Part shown: positions 17,164 through 24,734 of the stretch, one piece after another
Position numbering within the stretch: position 1 is the stretch's first letter
How the letters are laid out: each line of letters opens with the position of its first letter
From: Putridiphycobacter sp045107045
Lineage (GTDB): Bacteria > Bacteroidota > Bacteroidia > Flavobacteriales_D > Crocinitomicaceae
DNA: 64,000 bases
Assembly: GCA_045107045.1 (NCBI GenBank)
Contig: JBGCFR010000027.1
Location: 62,001-126,000, forward strand
Reading direction: 5' to 3'
Notes under the pieces: generated by a model
Seen by the model: the letters and a program-made list of their open reading frames with translations, nothing else
What the model was told of the DNA's origin: nothing
The model's database searches: none
Program-made: the position numbers and the translations under genes

Positions 17164-17383
17164 ATTTATTTGGGACTTCTTTGGAGCTGATGGTCTTGAG
17201 ACGGCTATACATCATGCAAAGCACTTAACTACTTTTTTTACATTAAACAGGGTTGATTTTACCAATATTGGTTCTGAAAAAGAAGGAGAATTAAAAAGTA
17301 TTGCATTTGTTGTTTCAAGTGAAAAGAATGTTGAATTAATAAAGAAGAGCCTCCGTCCGCATAGGGCAACAATAGAGTCTTGA
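17144..17383 (+). CDS. small conserved hypothetical protein
   Basis: 79 residues from the ATG at 17144 (another ATG lies at 17135). It contains FIWDFFGADGLETAIHHAKHL and ends with KKSLRPHRATIES. From memory this resembles a small uncharacterised Bacteroidota family with a 'F-I-W-D-F-G--A---A-HH--HL' N-terminus and 'LKPHR' C-terminus; I cannot verify that here. No signal or membrane segment. It overlaps the WecA-like gene by 20 bases, so it closes the polysaccharide operon, but similar proteins may not be confined to such operons. Function unknown. Confidence 0.75.
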   Translation: MKERQIRFIWDFFGADGLETAIHHAKHLTTFFTLNRVDFTNIGSEKEGELKSIAFVVSSEKNVELIKKSLRPHRATIES

Positions 17384-17403
17384 TTATTGTTGGGTGCAAA
17401 TAA

Positions 17404-17435
17404 AAAAGGTCTGATATAAGAATATCAGACCTTTT
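17404..17435. terminator. bidirectional terminator at the end of polysaccharide cluster 1
   Basis: A 14-bp stem AAAAGGTCTGATAT (17404-17417) pairs with ATATCAGACCTTTT (17422-17435) around a 4-base loop. It separates the convergent polysaccharide operon and the cold shock gene. Confidence 0.92.
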
Positions 17436-17457
17436 AAAAATTTGAAAATATAATCTA

Positions 17458-17649
17458 TTAAATTACTTTTACATTTACTGCGTTCAAACCTTTTTTTCCT
17501 TCTTGTAGTTCGAATTCTACTTGGTCGTTTTCACGAATCTCGTCAATTAATCCTGAGATATGCACAAAGTGCTCTTTGTTTGTTCCTTCTTCAGTGATAA
17601 ATCCAAATCCTTTTGATTCGTTGAAAAACTTTACTGTACCTTTATTCAT
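17458..17649 (-). CDS. cold shock protein (CspA family)
   Basis: 63 residues, one cold-shock OB-fold domain. RNP1 is KGFGFI (13-18) and RNP2 is HFVHISG (about 27-33); the aromatic nucleic-acid-binding residues are present. Binds single-stranded RNA/DNA and acts as an RNA chaperone in the cytoplasm. The start codon is preceded by an AT-rich leader with a TAnnTTTG box at 17675-17682. Confidence 0.96.
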   Translation of the reverse strand: MNKGTVKFFNESKGFGFITEEGTNKEHFVHISGLIDEIRENDQVEFELQEGKKGLNAVNVKVI

Positions 17650-17674
17650 TATTATAATTTATTAAATATTGACA

Positions 17675-17682
17675 CAAAAGTA
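17675..17682 (-). promoter_or_regulatory. -7 box (TACTTTTG) for the cold shock gene
   Basis: The minus strand reads TACTTTTG, a TAnnTTTG match, 25 bases before the ATG. A TTTG follows upstream at 17698-17701 with only a 15-base spacer, shorter than the usual ~19. Confidence 0.5.
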
Positions 17683-17778
17683 CGATTTATTTTAATGCAA
17701 ATCACATTTACTACGAAATATAGCGTCCCACTTCATTAAATACTTATTAATCATGTATTTAAAATTGAATTACTTTTT

Positions 17779-20130
17779 CTAAAATTCTAAACGATAACTA
17801 ATTACTGGAAAAACACTTGATGATGGTATAATAACTTCTTCTTTGGTTACCGTATCATATTCACGATAAATGGCATTACCATTCGAAAATAAATTTTTGA
17901 TCTGTAAGGCCCAAACAGAACGCCTTTTAGTAGAGTTTATTTTATAGCTAAATGTAAAGTCCAAAAACACTAAAGCATCATCTCGTTCAGAGAAAGCAAC
18001 TGCCTCATTATATATTGTTTCCTGTTCAATTTCTGAAGCTGCTAAATCAACAGGTGTATAGGGTGCCCCTCCAAGCATTGATAAGTTCGTATTCCATGCA
18101 AAAGCTTTATATTTTCCTCCTTTTTCTTTTAATTTGTATTCTTTTCCAATGAGTAGTTTAATATTATATTGATTGTCATAAGCCGTGGATCTTTGAATAT
18201 TGTCACTTCCGGTATATAAACTCCTGTAAACAGATCCATTAAAAATATAATACAATCCATTTTCAGTATATCTTTCAAATCCAATATCAAGACCATAGTT
18301 TGCACCAGTTCCATTATTGTTTAATAATCGAATCTCTTGTAGTTCTGACATGTTAATGGTTGAAAAGGTGCCTGTTAAATCAATAGGTACATTGTTTAAT
18401 TGCTGATAATAAGCTTCAATCCTTAAACTGTGATTTGTCCAAACTTTACCTTTATATCCAAGTATGTAATGATTTGACTTGGCAAACTCTAAATTTTTAT
18501 TTGGATGAAGGTTACTGTCAGTTGCTTTATCTGTATACCAATATGTAGCAAAATGTTCAATTTGTGAATGCATTCCAAATGATGCACTCAAGGAATGCCT
18601 AGGGTTAAGTTTGTAATCAATACTTACCCTCGGTTCTATTGCCTGACCTGAATTTACATCATAATAAGTATAGTGAACTCCTAAGTTTAAGTTCAATCTG
18701 TTTGTTAAAATAAATTTAGAGAGGGTATAGGCTTGCAATTCATTACTAACACCTGAACCATTAAATGGAATAATAGTAGATTGACTATTAAATTTATACC
18801 TTGATGAGCGCCAATCATGAAATGTGTTTGCAAAGCTTAACCCCGTAATATGAAAATGACGTTTGTTGAATTTGTGCTTAAGAGATGTTGCAAATGAAAT
18901 TGGCATTGATTTATATTCATTTGTTCTTTGATCAATTGTACTATAATCGTTTGTAAGGTACTGCTTATTGTCTATCTGTTTAGTATAGCTGATTGCTGCA
19001 GTTGCTTTAAAAACAGTTTGGTCGGTTAAGAAGTGTTTAAATACGGCTCCAAATGATCCCATTTCACTTCTTAAAATTAGGTTTGTTCTATCAATGCTCT
19101 CTTCCCATAAACTGGAGTCTTTCTCCGCTAGCCTATCACGCAAACTAGTTCCTCCAATGGCAAATAGCTTTAAATTACTTCTATTGGTTAATGGGAAGTT
19201 AAGTGTAAAGGAAAGGTCTTGATAAATGGGTTGGGTAGGGTAGCCTATTAATCTTGCTAAACCAACCAATCCGAATCTATAGTTGATAGCATATGAAGCT
19301 TTTTTAGACTTTGATAATGGTCCTTCTGAAGCAATATCTAATCCTAAAACACCTGCTTGTATAATATGTTCATGTTTTTGATTGTTTCCTTTCCTAAATT
19401 TTGCATCAAAAACACCTCCTAAAGCATTTCCATATTGAGCTGAGAAGGCACCTGTATAAAAGTCACTTTTATCTAATAATTGTAGACTAAATATTGTGAA
19501 AGTTCCACCTGCACTTCCAATTCGAGAAAAGTGAGTTGGGTTTGGTAATTCTATTCCTTCCATAATGTATTTTAAACTTCGAGGTGAGTTTCCTCTAATG
19601 CTGATGAAGTTTTCTGAAAAACCTGTTGCTGAAGTTACTCCGGGAAGAGTTCCAGCAACTCTTATTGGATCATCTAACCCACCTGCAATTCTTTTAGCGT
19701 CATCTGCTTGAATAGAATAACTGCTTGTTGTAGCCATTTCATTCACTGGTTGCCCTCTTAGTTTGGGAGGTGTGACCTCTACCTCAGTCAAAGATTTAAC
19801 GGATAGTTCCATTACTATGTCCATCACTATTTCTTTACTAACAGAAATTTCAACTCCTGGGCTAATAAATGACTTGTATTGGATATGATTAAAAAGAATA
19901 TCATATGTGCCTAATTCTATTTTTCCAATATTGAATACCCCATTTTCATTTGAAAGGGTATTCATTAGTACTTTACCATCCTTTAAAATTTTAATTTCAA
20001 CCCCTGGAATAGTCGCTTCAGTAAATTTATCTGAAACACTTCCACGAACAGTCTGGTATGACTGCCCAAAAGAAAAATTATAATTGATAATTATAAGTAT
20101 GGTGAAAAAAAGTCTAAAAATTGTTTTCAT
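17779..20130 (-). CDS. TonB-dependent receptor with carboxypeptidase-regulatory-like N-terminal domain
   Basis: 783 residues. Signal peptide (about 1-22), a carboxypeptidase D regulatory-like domain (27-110, VRGSVSDKFTEATIPGVEI), a plug domain (about 125-235, with IRVAGTLPGV and FISIRGNSPRSLKYIMEG), then a long beta-barrel of alternating strands ending in the terminal strand SYRLEF with a C-terminal Phe, as required for BAM insertion. Outer-membrane importer energised by TonB; substrate unknown. No SusD partner is adjacent, so it is not a classic polysaccharide-utilisation locus. The gene stands alone, with a terminator for the upstream neighbour between them. Confidence 0.93.
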   Translation of the reverse strand: MKTIFRLFFTILIIINYNFSFGQSYQTVRGSVSDKFTEATIPGVEIKILKDGKVLMNTLSNENGVFNIGKIELGTYDILFNHIQYKSFISPGVEISVSKEIVMDIVMELSVKSLTEVEVTPPKLRGQPVNEMATTSSYSIQADDAKRIAGGLDDPIRVAGTLPGVTSATGFSENFISIRGNSPRSLKYIMEGIELPNPTHFSRIGSAGGTFTIFSLQLLDKSDFYTGAFSAQYGNALGGVFDAKFRKGNNQKHEHIIQAGVLGLDIASEGPLSKSKKASYAINYRFGLVGLARLIGYPTQPIYQDLSFTLNFPLTNRSNLKLFAIGGTSLRDRLAEKDSSLWEESIDRTNLILRSEMGSFGAVFKHFLTDQTVFKATAAISYTKQIDNKQYLTNDYSTIDQRTNEYKSMPISFATSLKHKFNKRHFHITGLSFANTFHDWRSSRYKFNSQSTIIPFNGSGVSNELQAYTLSKFILTNRLNLNLGVHYTYYDVNSGQAIEPRVSIDYKLNPRHSLSASFGMHSQIEHFATYWYTDKATDSNLHPNKNLEFAKSNHYILGYKGKVWTNHSLRIEAYYQQLNNVPIDLTGTFSTINMSELQEIRLLNNNGTGANYGLDIGFERYTENGLYYIFNGSVYRSLYTGSDNIQRSTAYDNQYNIKLLIGKEYKLKEKGGKYKAFAWNTNLSMLGGAPYTPVDLAASEIEQETIYNEAVAFSERDDALVFLDFTFSYKINSTKRRSVWALQIKNLFSNGNAIYREYDTVTKEEVIIPSSSVFPVISYRLEF

Positions 20131-20144
20131 ATGAAATTTAAAAC

Positions 20145-20172
20145 AAAAGCCTTAACTTGAGCTAAGGCTTTT
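20145..20172 (-). terminator. intrinsic terminator after dipeptidyl-peptidase III
   Basis: AAAAGCCTTA (20145-20154) pairs with TAAGGCTTTT (20163-20172) around an 8-base loop; on the minus strand the stem is followed by a T-rich stretch. It lies 85 bases past the stop at 20258. Confidence 0.8.
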
Positions 20173-20257
20173 ATAATTTGGTGCAAATATCCAATTTTTA
20201 GCGTGATAAAAAACGTTTATTCCATAAAAAAAAACTGTTTTTTGTCATGTTTTTAGA

Positions 20258-22303
20258 CTATTTTTTAGAGAGAAAACCATAATGACTTGAATAATAAAGC
20301 ATCTGTTCTTGAAAAGTTTTTGGCTGACTAATTTTAACATCAACTATGTTGCCCTGATCATCAGTTGCGGCTTCTAGCATTGGATTAACAAAACCAGAAT
20401 ATGGAGGTATATTAAGTTTCATACTTCTATCAATAACTTCCTGATGGATAGCATTATCAACTTGAACACCGTAATTCTCTACTAAATCTTTTCCAGCTTC
20501 ATAATCACCTTCCGACTTAATTCTCTGTATTTCTCTCAAAAGGTCTCCAAAAATGTCTTTTAAAGCTTGATAGTCATTAATTTCAAAGTATGTATTTCCA
20601 TTCCTCTCAACTTTAGATATTACACTATTCTCTTGCCCTTTTTCAAAGGCCCATGATGCTACTAACTGCCTATTTCTCATGTGCGCTTCCTCAAGAACAG
20701 CACCAGGCACTAGCCTTCTTAGTTGAGCTAACATCCCGTTTCTAATGTAAGAATCATATTCTGCCATTCCTACTTCTAATGATTCCATAAGCCCAAGGTC
20801 AACTAATTTATTATCCATTAAGTAGAATAAAGCCACTAAATCAGCTCTGGCTTCCTCAAGTGTAGAGGAGTAGTTTTTGAGTGTTTCTTTCGGTGTTCCA
20901 ATACCTGGATTAATCTTACCTGATGCATGCCCAATAACTTCGTGCATTGCCGTGTGTAATTTCGAAGCAAGTTTTGAGTGTTTTTTGGCCCTATCAATTT
21001 CATCCTGGTCATGAGCAAATTCTTCTAACAATCCTTCTCCTCCTGCTGACTCATAAGCCGCTACAATATTACCTAAGCTAACTGATTTAGAACCATGATT
21101 CGACCTAATCCAATTCGAGTTTGGTAAGTTTACACCGATTGGTGTTGATGGAGATGCGTCACCAGATTCTCCAGCCACGTTTACTACATTATAGGTTACA
21201 CCAACTACATTTTCTTTTTTATGTTCATCTAAAATGGATGATTTATTTTCAAACCATTGGGCGTTTTCTGCTAAGACTTGCATCCTTTCTGATGCTTCAA
21301 AATCCTTTATTTGAACAATCGATTCGTAGGTTCCACGCATTCCTTTAGAATCTCCATAAACTTCAACGAACCCTTGTATATAGTCAATGTCGCCTTCAGT
21401 AGCATCAACCCATGCAATATTATAGTCTGACCATTTTTTTAAGTCACCTGTTTGGTAATATTCAATTAGTAATCCAAGTGCATTGGCTTGTTTTTCATTT
21501 TCAGCAACCCCTTTGGCAAGTGTTAACCACTTAATAATTTCAATTATTGCATCATTATATAAACCATCAACCTTATAAACTGATTCCGATACAACACCAT
21601 CTATTTTGATGAGTTTAGAATTTAGTCCATATTCAACAGGAGTTTCATCATTCTTATCAATAAGCTTACTATAAAAAGCATCTACTTCAGCTTCAGTAAT
21701 ATCTTCTTGATAGAAATTATTGGCTGAGGTCAAAATTAGATCTTCAGTTGCATCTAGACTTACCCTTTTATTATCGGCCTCATTAAAAATTACCTCTTGC
21801 GCTAACAGTTCCAAATCAGTGTTGGTACTCTCTAATAATTTAGTTAAATAGTCAGCTGAAAATTTAGGTTTAAATTTCTCCATTGAATAATGATGGTGAA
21901 TTCCATTCGCAAACCAAATTTGTTTAGTGTAGGTCATAAAATTCGCCCAATCTTCTGAGGATTTATCTCCATCATAGTTTTCAATTATGCTTTCACATGC
22001 TGTTCTAATCGCTAAATTATAGCGATAATTTTGATCCCAAATGATGTCTCTGCCGCTTAAACCTGCTTCATACAAATAGTATACTAATTTTTTTTGTTCA
22101 AGCGTTAGCCTATTAAAGCCATTAATTTTATACCGTAACACTTGAATATCGCTAAAATTTTCAACATTAACATCAAATGATTCGTCTGTTAATTCAACTT
22201 TAGTATCTTCAGGACTTTGGACTTCATTTTTTGTCTCACTTTCACTACAACCAAAAATGATGGAAACAAAAGCGAAACATACTATTAAATATATATTTTT
22301 CAT
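20258..22303 (-). CDS. dipeptidyl-peptidase III family zinc peptidase, lipoprotein
   Basis: 681 residues, metallopeptidase family M49. The zinc site HExxGH is HEVIGH at 454-459, and the second motif is EEARAD at 483-488 (E484 the likely third ligand). This family removes dipeptides from the N-terminus of oligopeptides; Bacteroidota members are sometimes mislabelled 'dihydrofolate reductase'. A lipoprotein signal with lipobox IFGC (Cys19) followed by an acidic Ser/Glu stretch places it in the envelope, unlike the cytosolic eukaryotic enzyme. Monocistronic, with its own -7 box at 22321-22328. Confidence 0.94.
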   Translation of the reverse strand: MKNIYLIVCFAFVSIIFGCSESETKNEVQSPEDTKVELTDESFDVNVENFSDIQVLRYKINGFNRLTLEQKKLVYYLYEAGLSGRDIIWDQNYRYNLAIRTACESIIENYDGDKSSEDWANFMTYTKQIWFANGIHHHYSMEKFKPKFSADYLTKLLESTNTDLELLAQEVIFNEADNKRVSLDATEDLILTSANNFYQEDITEAEVDAFYSKLIDKNDETPVEYGLNSKLIKIDGVVSESVYKVDGLYNDAIIEIIKWLTLAKGVAENEKQANALGLLIEYYQTGDLKKWSDYNIAWVDATEGDIDYIQGFVEVYGDSKGMRGTYESIVQIKDFEASERMQVLAENAQWFENKSSILDEHKKENVVGVTYNVVNVAGESGDASPSTPIGVNLPNSNWIRSNHGSKSVSLGNIVAAYESAGGEGLLEEFAHDQDEIDRAKKHSKLASKLHTAMHEVIGHASGKINPGIGTPKETLKNYSSTLEEARADLVALFYLMDNKLVDLGLMESLEVGMAEYDSYIRNGMLAQLRRLVPGAVLEEAHMRNRQLVASWAFEKGQENSVISKVERNGNTYFEINDYQALKDIFGDLLREIQRIKSEGDYEAGKDLVENYGVQVDNAIHQEVIDRSMKLNIPPYSGFVNPMLEAATDDQGNIVDVKISQPKTFQEQMLYYSSHYGFLSKK

Positions 22304-22320
22304 AAGGAATACTTTATAAA

Positions 22321-22328
22321 CAAATATA
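22321..22328 (-). promoter_or_regulatory. -7 box (TATATTTG) for dipeptidyl-peptidase III
   Basis: The minus strand reads TATATTTG, 17 bases before the ATG, matching TAnnTTTG. No clear -33 TTG is seen. Confidence 0.5.
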
Positions 22329-22465
22329 GTTATTCTTTTTTTAAAATCCTATGTTAACTTTTGGTTGAAAGTTCTAAACTCCAGAAGCAAAAAGAGTTAA
22401 TTAATTGGTATATTTAGGCAACCTAATTTCAGGTTTTTACGTTTTAATTTTAATACCTTAAAATT

Positions 22466-24730
22466 ATGAAGATATTTCTTATTATCCTATTACTTTTGCC
22501 TACTGCATCCTTTGCACAATTTGACTTCAATAGAAATGATGATATTGTCGTTATTAAAAACAATCTTGAGCAAAAATTTGCTTGGGTTGGTGGGCTTGAT
22601 GTTGCACAATACTCAAATATTGATTTAAATCAAGATGGAGTAGAGGACCTCTTTATTTTTGATAAAAGTTGCGATAAACCATTAACATTTATTCAAAACG
22701 GAGCTGCTGGACAAATGGATTTTGAATACGCTCATGAATATGAGTCTGCGTTTCCGTATTTGACAGGTTGGGTTTTATTAGTTGACTATGATGGTGATGG
22801 TAAAAAAGATATTTTCTCATCCGCACCAGGAGGTGCAACAGTTTATAAGAATATATCCACTCCAGGTAATTTGGAATTTACTTTAATTACTACTTTTCTT
22901 CCAGCAAGTTACACATTGTTGCTTACTAATGGATCGTTGTTTACTATAAACTCTACTGTAAATGTGGTGCAAAACGATCTTCCAGCTATTTCGGATGTTG
23001 ATAATGATGGAGATTTAGATGTTTTGGCATTTTACTTCAATAGTACCTGTGTAAGATATTACAGAAATATGTCTCAAGAAACTTATGGGCATAGCGATAG
23101 TTTATTGTTCAAGGGGTCAAGTGTTTGCTATGGTAACTTTAGAGAAGATAACGGCACAAACCAAATTATATTAAATGATTGCTGCTATAATCAGGTAGAT
23201 GACCCGGAATCGATTGCATATGAACGACCAAATGGCAATGCAAGTGATCGTCATGTTGGCTCTACAGTATTGTCTATAGATCTAGATGCAGATGGACTTG
23301 AGGAACTCATAATTGGTGACTTGTCATTTAATAATTTAGTAAGTTTAGATAATTCTGGTTCAGCAGCAAATACAAATGCAGACTTTATTAATCCTAATTA
23401 CTCGTTTCCTTCTTATGACACACCTGCCGACGTTACAATTTTTCCTGCAGCTTATTACGTTGATTTAGATAATGATAATATTAGAGATCTGGTTGTGACA
23501 CCAAATTCAACGGTTACCTCAAATAATTATCGTGCAAATTGGATTTACAAAAACGACGGAGTGGATGACAATCCTGATTTTGCTCTTGAAACAATTGGTT
23601 TTATGCAAGATGAAATGATTGAAGGAGGATCAGAATCTTTTCCAATTTATTTTGATCATAATGGTGATGGATTGAAAGATTTGATAGTGGCCATTACTGA
23701 TCGTTTCGATCCGGTATCAACAAATGGATACTCTCAATTGTTTTATTACGAAAATACTGGTACAAGTAGTAACCCTGAATTTACTTTAATTACTGAAGAT
23801 TATGGTAATTTCTCAAATTTCTTGAATATCCCTCACTACTACTACCGACCAGCTTTTGGTGATGCTGATGGAGATGGAGATGAAGACTTACTATTAAGTG
23901 ACTTGAATGATACTATGTATTATTTCGAAAATATTGCAGGATTAGGAAATGCAGCACAATTTGTCAATGCCACACCATTTAAGAATAGTTTAGGGCAAGT
24001 AATAGATGAAGGCACTCAAATTACACCGAAGTTTGTAGATTTGAATAGGGATGGAAGAGTGGATTTGGTTATTGGGAAAAGAGATGGTAAAATAGCATAT
24101 TACGAAAATTTGGGTGGCGTAAATACTTATAGTTTTGAGTTTAAAACCGCCTCTCTTGGTAATGTTGATGTGTCAGAGTATAATACTATTCTGGGGGTTG
24201 CATCACCTGAATTCGTTGATATTGATGGTGAGTACCATTTGATTTGTGGTGCCGTCACTGGTAATTTACATTACTATACTAATATTGACAGTAATTTAAC
24301 AGGTAATTTCACTCTTATTGATTCAGTATTAGAAGATATTTACGTTGGAACTTACGCAACACCTGCAATTTACGATATTAATGCCGATAATCGTTTAGAA
24401 ATGATTCTTGGTAATAAAAGAGGTGGTCTAACGCTGTTCGAATCTGCACTTGTAACTAGTGTGGGAGTGTTTGAACATGATTTGTCAGAAATCAGTGTCT
24501 ATCCGAATCCAGCAAAAACTAATTTTTACATTGATTTATCAGGGCTTCAAATTGGTTCATTTGCATCTGCGAACTACACAGTTTCAGATATTGCAGGACG
24601 GGTTGTCAAAACTGGAAGTATAAATCAGACTATTTCTAACTTTAATTGCACTGATTATACTAGAGGCGTCTACTTTTTAACACTTCGTATTGATGATCAA
24701 GTTATTACTAAAAAAATCCTTTTAGACTAG
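22466..24730 (+). CDS. FG-GAP/VCBS-repeat T9SS type A protein, copy 1
   Basis: 754 residues. Signal peptide (about 1-17, ending SFAQ). Many repeats of the calcium-binding FG-GAP/VCBS type follow (VDYDGDGKKDIFS, ISDVDNDGDLDVLAF, YFDHNGDGLKDLIVA, FGDADGDGDEDLLLSD, FVDLNRDGRVDLVIG), expected to build a beta-propeller. The last ~75 residues are a T9SS type A sorting domain (ISVYPNPAKTNFYIDL, then GVYFLTLRIDDQVITKKI). Exported to or beyond the cell surface. It is the first of two tandem paralogues of identical length, 4 bases apart. Confidence 0.92.
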   Translation: MKIFLIILLLLPTASFAQFDFNRNDDIVVIKNNLEQKFAWVGGLDVAQYSNIDLNQDGVEDLFIFDKSCDKPLTFIQNGAAGQMDFEYAHEYESAFPYLTGWVLLVDYDGDGKKDIFSSAPGGATVYKNISTPGNLEFTLITTFLPASYTLLLTNGSLFTINSTVNVVQNDLPAISDVDNDGDLDVLAFYFNSTCVRYYRNMSQETYGHSDSLLFKGSSVCYGNFREDNGTNQIILNDCCYNQVDDPESIAYERPNGNASDRHVGSTVLSIDLDADGLEELIIGDLSFNNLVSLDNSGSAANTNADFINPNYSFPSYDTPADVTIFPAAYYVDLDNDNIRDLVVTPNSTVTSNNYRANWIYKNDGVDDNPDFALETIGFMQDEMIEGGSESFPIYFDHNGDGLKDLIVAITDRFDPVSTNGYSQLFYYENTGTSSNPEFTLITEDYGNFSNFLNIPHYYYRPAFGDADGDGDEDLLLSDLNDTMYYFENIAGLGNAAQFVNATPFKNSLGQVIDEGTQITPKFVDLNRDGRVDLVIGKRDGKIAYYENLGGVNTYSFEFKTASLGNVDVSEYNTILGVASPEFVDIDGEYHLICGAVTGNLHYYTNIDSNLTGNFTLIDSVLEDIYVGTYATPAIYDINADNRLEMILGNKRGGLTLFESALVTSVGVFEHDLSEISVYPNPAKTNFYIDLSGLQIGSFASANYTVSDIAGRVVKTGSINQTISNFNCTDYTRGVYFLTLRIDDQVITKKILLD
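23846..23881 (+). repeat. 36-bp exact direct repeat, copy 1
   Basis: Identical, base for base, to 26112-26147; encodes part of RPAFGDADGDGD in each of the tandem FG-GAP genes. The two copies are 2266 bp apart. Confidence 0.95.
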
Positions 24731-24734
24731 ATAT

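Noticed and set aside
17779..20130. Polysaccharide-utilisation locus
   Set aside because: The TonB receptor has no SusD-like or glycoside hydrolase neighbour.
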